DNA from: CBDEFX01 sp965237635
GTDB taxonomy: Bacteria > Chloroflexota > Dehalococcoidia > Lucifugimonadales > CAUZJF01
DNA: 64,000 bases
Assembly (NCBI GenBank): GCA_965237635.1
Contig: CBDEFX010000002.1
Coordinates: 2,232,001 to 2,296,000, forward strand
Reading direction: 5' to 3'
The notes below the pieces were generated by a model. That model was given only the letters and a program-made list of their open reading frames with translations, was not told the DNA's origin and did not search any database. Of the stretch, positions 42,652 to 51,853 are shown in pieces; the first letter of the stretch is position 1, and each line of letters opens with the position of its first letter. The translations under genes were made by a program, and so were the position numbers.

Positions 42652-42898
42652 TTTTTCCTTCCTTTCCAGCTGGCATGCCGGCCGTCCCCAACATCCCAAC
42701 GAAGAAAAGACTCAAGGCTCTTGTCCCACCCGTCCACCATGTGTCCGGTCCATACACCCCGCGAAAGGGGGCCGGGCCCCCTTTCGAAACCCCCATCAGG
42801 GCCATATTCTCGCAGGAATGGCTTTCTGCAAAGCCTCAATACGCGAGAGCTAGGCCTCGACAAAGCCACTTGGGCACGCACGTCTCGGCCGCCAGACG

Positions 42899-44479
42899 TC
42901 AACGATGCCGCAGCACCATCCCGTTGCGAACGTCCGTCAGTGCGCCATCCTCCATCGCCACCTTCCCGTTTACGACCACATGAGAGACGCCTTCCGCCAG
43001 CTGGTTCGGGTCCTCTAGGGTGCCGCGTTCTCGAAAACGGTCCGGATCGAAGACCACGACGTCTGCTCTGGCGTCCTCTTTGATAAGACCTCGATCGGTC
43101 AGACCTATGCGAGCGGCCGGAAGAGCGGTGAGTTTGCGTACCGCTTCCTCGACAGTAAAGTCGCCGGTCTCTGTAACGCACCGTCGAAAGAACCAGGCTG
43201 CCCAGGTGAACGCGCCTAGAAACACCGCCCTGGCCAACGGCCCGTCGACTCCCAGCGCGGTGGCGTCGGACCCGATCGTGCATAGAGGGTGGCGGAAGGT
43301 ATCTCGGAGCCACTCCTCTTCGTACGAGTGAAAGGTGACCAGGGAGCGATGCGGGTCCTCATATTCGACCAGCAGCACGTCGAACATGACGTCAAACACG
43401 TCCCCGCCGGGCCCCGCGAGCTCGTCGAAGCTCTTGCCGGCCATCTCGGGGCGACCGTGGCTCGAGTAGAGGAAGACCCTATCCCACCCTATGATCTCAT
43501 GATTGGAGACCAGGCTGTCGGTACCTCTGAACTCCGCCCTGGTGGTCGAGTCTCGCAGCCTCGCGGCCAGCTTTTCAGGACCGCCTTCGAAGGCCCAGGC
43601 CGGGAGCACATCGCTTAGTTTGGTGATCCCATAGAGCCTTGTATGGGCATCGAACTCGACGTCCATGCCTCGATCCTGTGCGTTTTGGACGACATCCATA
43701 ACTCGCTCGACCGAGCCTGGAGGGCTGCCCCTGCGCGGGATGATATGAGAAACCTGCAGGCGGACTCCGGACGCCTGGGCGACACGCACCGCTTCTTCCA
43801 CGGCCTCGACCGCCCTCAGTCCCTTGTCGCGCTCGTGCGTGGCATAGAGGCCGCCGGCCCGTGCGACTATCCGGCTAAGCTGCGCGGCCTCTACCTCCGA
43901 GCAGGCGCTCTCGACGTCAGATTCAAGCCCTGTGGAATAGCCGAAGGCGCCCGCCTCGAACGACTCTTCCAACAGACGCCCCATCGTGCTCACTTCTTGC
44001 GGCGTCGACGGCCTGTCCAGCTCGTCGACTACCGCCAGGCGCAGGTTGCCGTTGGGTACCAGGGTGGCTACGTTGACGGCGGGACGGGCCGCCTCCAGCT
44101 TGTCCAGGTATTCGGCCATGGTCTCCCAGTCGATCTCAACTTCAGGAGTGTAGCCGTAGATGTTGCCCGTGAACCGATCGGGCTCGGTGATGGGTGCACA
44201 GCCGTGCCCGCAGTTGCCTATCAGCTCGGTGGTAACACCCTGAGAGATCGAGCTCTGGGCCCTCGAGTCCACGAGAAGTGTGAAGTCGGAGTGGCTGTGG
44301 ATGTCGATAAAGCCGGGAGCCACGATCGACTCGGCGGCATCGAGCTTGTGGGCGGATATCGCGTCGGCGAGGTTGCCGATAACTACGATCACACCATTTT
44401 CGATGCCGACGTCGGCTTTGAATCGCGGTGAGCCCGTGCCGTTTGCGATGGCTCCACCATGAATCACTAGGTCTAGCAT
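42899..44479 (-). CDS. N-acyl-D-amino-acid deacylase (D-aminoacylase)
   Basis: 526-residue amidohydrolase of the D-aminoacylase group, which releases free D-amino acids from their N-acyl forms. The start LDLVIHGGAIANGTGSPRFK is characteristic. Metal ligands: FIDIHSHSDF (HxH), the bridging Cys of GNCGHGCAP, His in YATHERDKG, His in LQVSHIIPRRG, and the Asp in CTIGSDATALG. C-terminal ARADVVVFDPDRFRERGT and VNGKVAMEDGALTDVRNG complete the small beta domain. It lies between hyuA and hyuB on the same strand, supporting a joint role in using modified or cyclised D-amino acids. A hairpin with tccgg-type repeats fills the 247-bp gap to hyuB. Confidence 0.92.
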   Translation of the reverse strand: MLDLVIHGGAIANGTGSPRFKADVGIENGVIVVIGNLADAISAHKLDAAESIVAPGFIDIHSHSDFTLLVDSRAQSSISQGVTTELIGNCGHGCAPITEPDRFTGNIYGYTPEVEIDWETMAEYLDKLEAARPAVNVATLVPNGNLRLAVVDELDRPSTPQEVSTMGRLLEESFEAGAFGYSTGLESDVESACSEVEAAQLSRIVARAGGLYATHERDKGLRAVEAVEEAVRVAQASGVRLQVSHIIPRRGSPPGSVERVMDVVQNAQDRGMDVEFDAHTRLYGITKLSDVLPAWAFEGGPEKLAARLRDSTTRAEFRGTDSLVSNHEIIGWDRVFLYSSHGRPEMAGKSFDELAGPGGDVFDVMFDVLLVEYEDPHRSLVTFHSYEEEWLRDTFRHPLCTIGSDATALGVDGPLARAVFLGAFTWAAWFFRRCVTETGDFTVEEAVRKLTALPAARIGLTDRGLIKEDARADVVVFDPDRFRERGTLEDPNQLAEGVSHVVVNGKVAMEDGALTDVRNGMVLRHR

Positions 44480-44501
44480 GCGACGGTCGCCTTTTCGTTA
44501 A

Positions 44502-44540
44502 GACCCCTCATCCTAACCTTCTCCCGCAAGGGGAGAAGGG
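44502..44540. repeat. CTTCTCCC...GGGAGAAG hairpin repeat
   Basis: 'acccctcatcctaacc' followed by ttctccc-gcaag-gggagaa, a variant of the repeats at 29045 and 49609. It lies between hyuA and the D-aminoacylase gene and could reduce read-through. Confidence 0.6.
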
Positions 44541-44578
44541 ATTGTTAAGGGAATCTCGATGCCGGCCTTCTACGCCAG

Positions 44579-46675
44579 CTAGTCGATCTTGATGACGATG
44601 TTGTGCCATTTGTCGAGAATGGCCGTGCAGTCCGGCGGGATTACGACGGTGGCGTCGTACTCTTCGACGATAAGCGGGCCCGGACGCCCGTTACCTCCGA
44701 TATCGGCCCTTGTGACTACAGGAGTCTGCAAAGGACCCTGTTCGGGCCCGAAATAGGCCTCCTGGCTCCTGTCCTGGCTAGGATTGAGGGAGGGGATGAG
44801 GCCCTCCGGTCTGCTGTCGCCGCTCGAAGACTGTGCGGCTACTCGTAGGTTGACAATCTCGACAGGTTCGTCAACGGCCTTGTGCCCGTAAGTCCGCTCG
44901 TGCTCGTTCTGGAAACCATCGGCTAGAGCGACGAGCGTGTGCGGGCTCACGCTGCCAGCCGGGAGATCGACAGTGAGCTCATGCGCCTGGCCAACATACC
45001 GCAGGTCGGCCGAACGATGCCAGGTGAATTCTGAAATGTCGTAGGCCTGCTCCTCTAGTGTCTTCTGTGCACTTCTTTCCATACTCTCGTAGGCCTCACT
45101 GATCGCCGCGGCATCGTCCGGGAAGTCGCGGCTGATGAAGGTCTGCACGAAGTGGTGCTCCGGGCGGGCCTCCAGAAGGCCGACAGCTGAGAATAGTCCT
45201 GGTGCCGGCGGCACGATGATTCGTTCGATGCCCAACTCTCGGGCTATTCCGGCCGCGTGGACCGGTCCGCTGCCGCCAAAGGCCATCAGAGTGAAGTCTC
45301 TGGGATCGCGGCCTCGGTAAGTCGAGACCGCCTTGATCGCACGTATCATGCTGACGTTGGCGACAGTGTGAACACCGTGAGCGGCCTCCAGCAGGCCAGC
45401 TCCTAGAGGCCTGGCAACCTTCTCCTCCAGTGCCACCTTCGCGAGGTCCGGCCGCAGTTCGACCGAGCCACCTGCGATTTGTCGCGGGTTGATGTAGCCG
45501 AGGACAAGGTTGGCGTCGGTAACTGTCGGCTCGACTCCCCCCTGCCCATAGCAAACCGGGCCTGGGACCGCGCCCGCGCTCTCGGGCCCTACCTTGAGGG
45601 CGCCCCCCGAGTCGGTCCAGACGATGCTTCCCCCACCGGCCCCTACCTCGGCCAGGTCTATTACCGGGACCTTGACGGCGTGTCCACCGCCCTTGACCAG
45701 CCGAGCGGACAGGGATATGCCTGCGCCGACCTCATGCTCGGTTGTCCAGCTGCGTTCGCCGTCCTCTATCAACGAAGCCTTGGCGGTCGTGCCACCCATA
45801 TCGAAAGTGATCACGTTGTCAGTCCCAACCCGGTTGGCGAGCTCCTGTGCGCCGACCACCCCGGCCGCCGGTCCGGACTCCATCATTTGGACAGGCATGG
45901 CCGCCGCACTTTTGGCCGACATGATTCCCCCATTGGACTGCATGATGCGCACGGGAGCCTCGATTCCGGCTTTATGTAACTGTTCGACAAGCGAGTCCAG
46001 GTAGGTCTTCACGATAGGGCCCAGATAGGAGTTTATTACCGTGGTACTGGTGCGCTCGTACTCCCGAATCTCGGGAAGGACGTCCACCGAAAGGGAGCTG
46101 TAGACCCCAGGCATCTCTTTTTGCAGGATGTCGCCTACTCTGCGTTCGTGGTCCGGGTTACGGTAGGAATGGAGGAGGCAGACTGCTACAGCCTCGGCCT
46201 CGTCGCGCCGAATGCGGTCGACGGCGGCGTGCACTGTCGCCTCGTCCAGGGGTTGGACGACTTCGCCGCCCGCGCCTACGCGCTCGTCCACCTCTAGGCG
46301 AAGCCGGCGCTCGACCAAAGGGCGCGGAGGCTCGTAGAACAGACTGTACAGCTGAGGTACGCGTAGTCGCCGCAGCTCCAGGACGTCGCGAAATCCTTTA
46401 GTGGTGATTAGCGCGGTCTTCGCGCCTTTGTTCTCGAGGACCGCGTTGATGGCCACCGTCGTGCCGTGGATAACCTCGCTGAGGACCTCTCCGCCAAGTT
46501 GTCGCTCTCGGAGAAGCTGGCGGACGCCGTCGATAATTCCCTCTGCATAGTCGACTGGAGTAGACGGCAATTTCTTTGTCCAATACGCGCCGTCGGACGC
46601 AACGAGGACGATATCAGTGAACGTGCCGCCGATGTCCACGGCCAGGCGATACGGGCCTTTTTCTGAGGCGATCAA
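44579..46675 (-). CDS. hyuA: Hydantoinase A / oxoprolinase family protein
   Basis: 698-residue HyuA-type ATPase subunit. N terminus YRLAVDIGGTFTDIVLVASD carries the actin-like phosphate-binding motif. Other blocks: VIHGTTVAINAVLENKGAKT, EYERTSTTVINSYLGPIV, RIMQSNGGIMSAK, SGPAAGVVGAQEL, ITFDMGGTTAKASLIEDG, and LMAFGGSGPVHAAGIARELG. It activates the substrate with ATP; HyuB completes ring opening. The start is TTG at 46675 without a clear Shine-Dalgarno, so the exact start is uncertain. It lies 72 bp after the serine hydrolase gene and 99 bp before the D-aminoacylase gene, all on the minus strand. Ends in TAG. Confidence 0.93.
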   Translation of the reverse strand: MIASEKGPYRLAVDIGGTFTDIVLVASDGAYWTKKLPSTPVDYAEGIIDGVRQLLRERQLGGEVLSEVIHGTTVAINAVLENKGAKTALITTKGFRDVLELRRLRVPQLYSLFYEPPRPLVERRLRLEVDERVGAGGEVVQPLDEATVHAAVDRIRRDEAEAVAVCLLHSYRNPDHERRVGDILQKEMPGVYSSLSVDVLPEIREYERTSTTVINSYLGPIVKTYLDSLVEQLHKAGIEAPVRIMQSNGGIMSAKSAAAMPVQMMESGPAAGVVGAQELANRVGTDNVITFDMGGTTAKASLIEDGERSWTTEHEVGAGISLSARLVKGGGHAVKVPVIDLAEVGAGGGSIVWTDSGGALKVGPESAGAVPGPVCYGQGGVEPTVTDANLVLGYINPRQIAGGSVELRPDLAKVALEEKVARPLGAGLLEAAHGVHTVANVSMIRAIKAVSTYRGRDPRDFTLMAFGGSGPVHAAGIARELGIERIIVPPAPGLFSAVGLLEARPEHHFVQTFISRDFPDDAAAISEAYESMERSAQKTLEEQAYDISEFTWHRSADLRYVGQAHELTVDLPAGSVSPHTLVALADGFQNEHERTYGHKAVDEPVEIVNLRVAAQSSSGDSRPEGLIPSLNPSQDRSQEAYFGPEQGPLQTPVVTRADIGGNGRPGPLIVEEYDATVVIPPDCTAILDKWHNIVIKID

Positions 46676-46747
46676 GTCAGAGGGTCTCAGCTCGGTGTTC
46701 GATCTGGTATGAGGCGCCGGTAAGCGTACGGGGAGCGCTATGGCGTG

Positions 46748-48169
46748 TCAACCGGAGGCTTTTCGCCCTTTCGCCCTGGCATCACCCGGACCGGCCTCTA
46801 TCAACTTGTCGTTGGGAAACCCACCGGCGGTGAAACCTGTGACCGACCCACGTTCGTCACGGCGAAATCTTAGCTCTTCGCCCGCCGACCGCCCGGCCGC
46901 CGGGACGAAAACGTCAAGATCGCGGGTCGGCCTGAGCGCGATAGGAGATCCGCCCTGTGGCAGCAGCATCTGGAGACTGCCCTGCCGATATTCGATCCGG
47001 GTGAGCCACGACACAACGCCTGCGTATGTCCCGAGAAACTCGCGCCATTCATCGGGCGTCGCGTCGGGCGTGCGCGATTCCGCCGGCTCGGGCTTCGAGG
47101 CGTCGGTTTCAGCCAAGGTCTCGATAACTCGACGCACAATCTGAGGGGCCACCTCGTGGCCATCCAAGTTGGTCAGTGCGACCGCGCCTATCCGACGCTC
47201 AGGGCTGAAGGCTATGTTAGAGAGAAAGCCGTGCAATGCACCCCTGTGTGACAGATATACATCGCTACTATACCGGAATGCTGTCCAAGGAAGGCAATAG
47301 CCGGTATCCCAGCCAGGTTCGAGGAACTGTGGCCGGTGCATCTCTCGCAACGATGCCGGGGAGAGCACCTCGACGCTGCCGCGCTCAGTACCGTTCGCCG
47401 TGAACTGGAACGCGATCCACTTTGCCAGGTCGGCAACCGTGGAGTAGAGCTGCCCAGCAGGCGCGGTACCGTTGACCAAGAAATGTGGTGCGACATTAGG
47501 TCGGTCTTTATCAGGCTGACTTTGGTAGCCGATCGCCATACGGGGTCGGAGCTCGTCGGTGAGATGGAACGTGCTCGACTTCATGTCCAGGGGTCGAAGG
47601 ATTTCAGCCTCTATGTACTTCTCATACGGCCGCCCCGAAACCCGCGATACGACCTCCCCGAGTAGAGAAAACCCGAGGTTCGAGTACTTGAACGCAGAGT
47701 CGGGCTCGATCACGAGCTCGATTTCCGGCAGACTTGAAACGATCTCTTCTGCAGTCGGGAAGTCCAGGCTCTCCCAATGGTCTCCCGGCGGCTCGCCGAC
47801 GAGGCCTGAATGGTGGCAGAGCAGCCGCCTGAGCGTGACCTTTTCGACGCTCCCTTTGCGCGGTTGCACTGCTGAGAACTCAGGAATGTGCCTGGCGATC
47901 GGGTCGTCGACGCTCAGTGCGCCACGGTCGCGGAGCTGGAAGATCGCGGTGGCCGTGAATGTTTTGGTGATGCTGGCGACCCGAAAGACCGTGCTGTCGT
48001 CGGGCGGGCGCTCGGACTCCAGGTCTGCAAAGCCGAGCCCCGTGCTCCAGACGAGCTCTTGGCCTTTCACGGCTGCGACAGACGCTCCAACAACGCCCTC
48101 GCTGGCGCAGAGCTCCGATAGCTCACGTTCCAGCTTCTGAGAGACTGGACCGCTGATTTGTTGGCTCAT
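46748..48169 (-). CDS. Serine hydrolase, class C beta-lactamase/DAP-like
   Basis: 473 residues. The serine-active domain (about 1-350) has the nucleophile motif SITK (VFRVASITKTFTATAIFQLR), the second motif YSN (FKYSNLGFSLLG) and a His region in LSHRGALHGFLSN in place of KTG. The C-terminal ~110 residues form a lipocalin-like beta domain (EWREFLGTYAGVVSWLTRIEY ... GGFPNDKLIEAG), as in bacterial D-aminopeptidases and esterases. No signal peptide, so it is cytoplasmic and more likely a peptidase/esterase than a drug-resistance enzyme. ATG 48169 begins the domain; the longer upstream frame is non-coding. First gene of the probable hydrolase-hyuA-deacylase-hyuB operon. Ends in TGA. Confidence 0.88.
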   Translation of the reverse strand: MSQQISGPVSQKLERELSELCASEGVVGASVAAVKGQELVWSTGLGFADLESERPPDDSTVFRVASITKTFTATAIFQLRDRGALSVDDPIARHIPEFSAVQPRKGSVEKVTLRRLLCHHSGLVGEPPGDHWESLDFPTAEEIVSSLPEIELVIEPDSAFKYSNLGFSLLGEVVSRVSGRPYEKYIEAEILRPLDMKSSTFHLTDELRPRMAIGYQSQPDKDRPNVAPHFLVNGTAPAGQLYSTVADLAKWIAFQFTANGTERGSVEVLSPASLREMHRPQFLEPGWDTGYCLPWTAFRYSSDVYLSHRGALHGFLSNIAFSPERRIGAVALTNLDGHEVAPQIVRRVIETLAETDASKPEPAESRTPDATPDEWREFLGTYAGVVSWLTRIEYRQGSLQMLLPQGGSPIALRPTRDLDVFVPAAGRSAGEELRFRRDERGSVTGFTAGGFPNDKLIEAGPGDARAKGRKASG

Positions 48170-48239
48170 GGTCGTTTTCCCTTTCTCGGGCCTCGCGACA
48201 CAACGTACTTTGGAGTATACCCGGTGCGCTCCTAACATC

Positions 48240-48268
48240 GTAGGGGCAGGTTTGAAACCTGCCCCTAC
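48240..48268. repeat. Perfect 29-bp palindrome, GTAGGGGC family
   Basis: gtaggggcaggttt-g-aaacctgcccctac. It lies between the divergent serine hydrolase and FAD oxidoreductase genes, in a 298-bp gap that otherwise shows no clear promoter. Confidence 0.85.
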
Positions 48269-48467
48269 ACCATCCAGAATGCCGTTCCGTAAGGGGGACC
48301 TGACGATGATCCGGGCTTCAAGCCTATAACAAGACGAGCCCGTTCGCCTGTCCCCAGAGTCCACGCCATCTTGTGCGGAAGTAGCCGCATCAGCCTTGAC
48401 GCCCTCATACAGGCGGAATATCATCGGCCTCGGCCAGAGCTTCGAGAGATTGGCAGGTAGGACAGCA

Positions 48468-49583
48468 ATGCCCAGGACCACGGACGTGGCAATCGTGGGA
48501 GGCGGGGCGATCGGGTGCTCGATCGCGTTCTACCTGTCCAAGAAGGGCATCGGGGCAACCGTGTTCGACCGGGACGGATTCGCGTCCGGCGCGTCCGGAG
48601 CGACGCTGGGTATAATCGCACCGCTGTGGCACCTAGACCCGGCCAAAGAAGCGTTGTCTGCCCTTGGAATGAGGAGCCTCAAAATGTTTCCGGGACTGGC
48701 GGACGAGCTACGGGATGAGGGTATCGACCCTGAGTTCCGCCAGACTGGGGTCCTCCAGCTGGCCCTCAACCCCGAAGAAGTGGACACGCTACGAAAGGAC
48801 CTCGCCTGGCAGAACGAGCGGGGGCTGGACGTGAGCTGGCTAGATGCCCGCGACGTCGTTGAACGGGAGCCTGAGGTGAACCCTGGGGTCGAGGGCGGCG
48901 TGTATTCGCCTCACGAAGGCTATGTCAGAGGGCAGCGATACGTCGACGCGTTGGTCCACGCTGCCAGCAGCCGGGGCGCGACGCTCCTGGAAGGCGTCGA
49001 GGTGATCGGCCTCGAATTCGATGGAAAAAGGGTGGCCGGTGTCCGTACGGAGGCCGGGACCTACCACGCCGGACATACTGTCCTTGCCGCGGGACCGTGG
49101 ACCGGAATCGAAGGCCGCTGGGTGCCAGGCATACTTCCGGTGCGCCCGGTCAAGGGACAGCGCATCCTCCTGAGGAAGACCGGTTTCATGCCCAAATGTC
49201 CCATCCAAAACCTCTCGGGCGGATATGTCGTTCCGCAGGTTGACGGCAACATTCTCGTGGGGGCGACCAGGGAAGACGGAGAGTTTGACCAGCGTACCAC
49301 CGCCAACGGGATCACACAGATGTTCGCGATCGCGGCCGCCAGCTTCCCGACGCTGAAAAACGCCACGTTCGTCGGAGCCCGTGCCGGTGTGAGGCCTGGG
49401 TCGGCGGAAGACACGCCAATGATTGGCCCAGTTCCGGGCTGGGAAGGTCTGTCCGTCGCGTCCAGACACGGCCACGTCGGGATCATGCTGAGCCCCGGCA
49501 CCGGCGAGCTAATGGCAGACTACATTAGCTCTGGCGATCCGACACCCCTGGAGCCCTTCAGCGTGGACACGACTGGCAGGTAG
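48468..49583 (+). CDS. FAD-dependent amine/D-amino-acid oxidoreductase (DAO family)
   Basis: 371-residue DAO-type flavoenzyme, related to glycine oxidase and D-amino-acid dehydrogenase. The FAD motif TDVAIVGGGAIGCSIAFYLS is at the N terminus, followed by TVFDRDGFASGASGATLG. The substrate domain includes VRGQRYVDALVHAASSRGAT and GHTVLAAGPWTG. The C-terminal FAD block is RPGSAEDTPMIGPVPGWEGL and SRHGHVGIMLSPGTGELMAD. ATG 48468 is chosen because it begins the Rossmann strand; AGGTAGG precedes it. Divergent from the hydantoinase operon, whose deacylase would release D-amino acids for it to oxidise. Ends in TAG. Confidence 0.9.
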   Translation: MPRTTDVAIVGGGAIGCSIAFYLSKKGIGATVFDRDGFASGASGATLGIIAPLWHLDPAKEALSALGMRSLKMFPGLADELRDEGIDPEFRQTGVLQLALNPEEVDTLRKDLAWQNERGLDVSWLDARDVVEREPEVNPGVEGGVYSPHEGYVRGQRYVDALVHAASSRGATLLEGVEVIGLEFDGKRVAGVRTEAGTYHAGHTVLAAGPWTGIEGRWVPGILPVRPVKGQRILLRKTGFMPKCPIQNLSGGYVVPQVDGNILVGATREDGEFDQRTTANGITQMFAIAAASFPTLKNATFVGARAGVRPGSAEDTPMIGPVPGWEGLSVASRHGHVGIMLSPGTGELMADYISSGDPTPLEPFSVDTTGR

Positions 49584-49608
49584 TGCTCGGTCATGCTTGG
49601 AAGGGGTT

Positions 49609-49650
49609 TTCACCCTCACCTTAGTCCTCTCCCGTCAAGGGAGAGGATGG
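49609..49650. repeat. CTCTCCC...GGGAGAG hairpin repeat
   Basis: 'caccctcaccttagtcctct' followed by ccc-gtcaa-ggg-agagg, matching 29045-29087. It lies between two convergent genes and may serve as a terminator hairpin, though without a T-run. Confidence 0.6.
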
Positions 49651-49686
49651 GATCCAACCCCCGCTCCGGTCGCGAGAGCCCCGCGC

Positions 49687-51354
49687 CTAGCCTCTACCGT
49701 TGGGGATGACCGGCAGAGTGAGATGCGAGGGGCGGTCTGTATCGTGATAGACGGTCTGTTCGGCTACCCGAATCTCCGCATCCATTCCCGGCCGATGCCC
49801 GGTGTTCAGGTTGCGGTCAAAGCGGGGGAAGTTGCTGCTGGAGACCTCCAGCCTTATCCGATGGCCCTGATTGAAGACATTGCTGGTCTCCCAGAGGTCG
49901 ATGTTGAATTCGTACACGGTCCCGGGCTCGATCAGAGAGAGCTCCCTGAGCGAGTCCCTGAACCTGGCGCGGACGATGCCTTCGCAGATGATGATAGCCA
50001 TGCCACCGGGATGGACATCCACCAATGTCGCGGTGAAGTCCGTGTCCGGTGCGGTGGAGGCAGCGTGCACGGTAAACCTTATGGGACCAGTGACCTCCAG
50101 GTCGGCGGCCAGCGGCGCGGTGTTGTAGACCAGGACATCGTTCCTGCGCTCGACCGGCCTCCGATCAAGCGGTCCACTTTCGATCAAGGGTACCCTCAGT
50201 GCCTGACCTCCGAGGGTCGGCACCGGATCTTTCGGGTCGTAACGGTACCGATCGGGTGGCTCGTCGCTCGGAGGCTCACGAGAGAGCGAGCCGTCGCCGT
50301 CCAGCGTATTGGCGGTGCCTCCACTGTGGAGGTAGTACGTTGTGGAGACGGCCCGTGCCAGGGGCCACTCGTTCTCATACCGCCAGACCTTCTCGCCCAT
50401 GACGAATATCCGTATGGGGAGCTCGTCGTCGACGCCGTTGTCGAGGCCCCTGAGGAGGCGGTCGTACCAGCGCAAGTGCTCGGCGCCCATGTCCAGCCGG
50501 GCCCCGTCGCCGAGGTCCAGGTCGCCGATCGTCTCTGTTGAATAGATGTTGCCGTGGTCCCAGGGGCCGACGATGATCTTCGTGAGACGCCTAGCCTCAT
50601 TGGTCCGTGCCTTGGTGGTCCAGCCTGCGAAAAGCTTGAAGGTCTCGTGGACAAGGTTGTCGTACCAGCCCGTCAGGAAGAGGGCGGGGGCCTCGACCTC
50701 GCCGTAGCGGTCTCTCATGCTGTAGGTAGCCCAGTGCTCGTCGTACGTGTAATGGCGGACGGCGTCTCGGTGGAACGGTGCCTCGACGATATCGTCGAGA
50801 GCGGATATCAGCGGTAGCCGACTGTAGAGCTCCTCGGAATCCATGAGCTCCCGGCTGGCGCGCTGAAGGGTGCGGCCCGCCATGTTGATGAAGTTCATTG
50901 CAGCATGGAGCTGGAAGACTCCGTCCACGTACCAGTGGCCGTAGTTGTCCTGCTGTGACGCCGAGGGCACCAGCGCTTTCAGGTACTGGCTTCGTAGCGG
51001 GGCGGTCTGCGTCTGGGTGAAGCCGATATACGAGCTGCCGAAGGTGCCGATGTTACCGTCGCACCACGGCTGGGCGCCGACCCACTCCTGGGCATCGTAG
51101 CCGTCCTCAGCCTCGTGCACGTATGGCTCCCACGCGCCATCGGAGTCGAACCGTCCGCGGCAATCCTGCAGGACCACCGCATAGCCGGCCTCGACGAACC
51201 GCTGCACCCACCAAAAGCCGCGGTCGGCCTGATTGTCGTAGATGGTCCGCAGCAGGAGCGTGGGAAAGGGGTCGCCTTCACGAGGCAGGTAGATATCCGT
51301 CGAAAGACGAACGCCGTCCCTCATCGGTACTTTGACGTCGATCTGGATACGCAT
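49687..51354 (-). CDS. CocE/NonD family (S15-type) hydrolase
   Basis: 555-residue acyl/peptidyl hydrolase of the CocE family. N-terminal DVKVPMRDGVRLSTDIYLPR is the classic start. The nucleophile elbow is GTFGSSYIGFTQ (Ser). The catalytic Asp should lie near FLTGWYDNLVHETF and the His near VGPWDHGNIYS. The C-terminal jelly-roll domain contains GPIRFTVHAASTAPDTDFTA, LVDVHPGGMA and GHRIRLEVSSSNFPRFDRN. No signal peptide. ATG 51354 fits the family start better than 51411. Last gene of the tightly spaced run acsA-VOC-DUF1801-cocE (gaps 34-37 bp). Substrates in the family include esters, amides and beta-lactam side chains. Confidence 0.92.
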   Translation of the reverse strand: MRIQIDVKVPMRDGVRLSTDIYLPREGDPFPTLLLRTIYDNQADRGFWWVQRFVEAGYAVVLQDCRGRFDSDGAWEPYVHEAEDGYDAQEWVGAQPWCDGNIGTFGSSYIGFTQTQTAPLRSQYLKALVPSASQQDNYGHWYVDGVFQLHAAMNFINMAGRTLQRASRELMDSEELYSRLPLISALDDIVEAPFHRDAVRHYTYDEHWATYSMRDRYGEVEAPALFLTGWYDNLVHETFKLFAGWTTKARTNEARRLTKIIVGPWDHGNIYSTETIGDLDLGDGARLDMGAEHLRWYDRLLRGLDNGVDDELPIRIFVMGEKVWRYENEWPLARAVSTTYYLHSGGTANTLDGDGSLSREPPSDEPPDRYRYDPKDPVPTLGGQALRVPLIESGPLDRRPVERRNDVLVYNTAPLAADLEVTGPIRFTVHAASTAPDTDFTATLVDVHPGGMAIIICEGIVRARFRDSLRELSLIEPGTVYEFNIDLWETSNVFNQGHRIRLEVSSSNFPRFDRNLNTGHRPGMDAEIRVAEQTVYHDTDRPSHLTLPVIPNGRG

Positions 51355-51391
51355 GGGCCGCGCGCCCCCTTGCCCGGCACTCGAAGAGACG

Positions 51392-51817
51392 CTACTTTGA
51401 CCGCGCTGCATTCTTGTTCCGATGGTACATCAGGGCTGCGGCGATGCAGAAGGATAACGCGTCCTTCGGCACCACGTCGCCCTCGTCGAAGACGATGGCA
51501 CGATTGTCTTCGAAATTGAGCTCGCTCGGGAAGAGCGATCGAAACGATTCGACCAGGTTGGTCTGGCAATTGAAGTACATCGCGTACTGGGACGGCTTCG
51601 AGCTCTTCCAGGCGATTCGAACAGTGCTACCGCTCCGGCTCTCCGAAGTAAGGTAGGCGGGTTCGCCCCATTTGAGGGTCTCCTCAAGCGGGCCTACGCC
51701 ATCGGTGGAGGCGGCGGTCTCGAAGATGAGAGAGCGCAGGGCCAGGAGCCGGCGCCGCATGCTGTGTGGGTAGGAGTCGAAAGTCTTTTGGACGGCCTCG
51801 CGGTCGAATGGCTTCAT
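51392..51817 (-). CDS. DUF1801 domain-containing protein
   Basis: 141 residues of the YdhG-like DUF1801 fold: VQKTFDSYPHSMRRRLLALR, the conserved EETLKWGEPAYLTSES, STVRIAWKSSKPSQYAMYFN and FRSLFPSELNFEDNRAIVF. The function of the family is unknown; bacterial relatives are small cytosolic proteins sometimes linked to iron or stress. The C terminus (MYHRNKNAARSK) is basic. Weak Shine-Dalgarno. Part of the four-gene minus-strand run. Ends in TAG. Confidence 0.85.
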   Translation of the reverse strand: MKPFDREAVQKTFDSYPHSMRRRLLALRSLIFETAASTDGVGPLEETLKWGEPAYLTSESRSGSTVRIAWKSSKPSQYAMYFNCQTNLVESFRSLFPSELNFEDNRAIVFDEGDVVPKDALSFCIAAALMYHRNKNAARSK

Positions 51818-51853
51818 CCTGTGTGAGCCCCAATTGTATCCACAATAGTCCTG

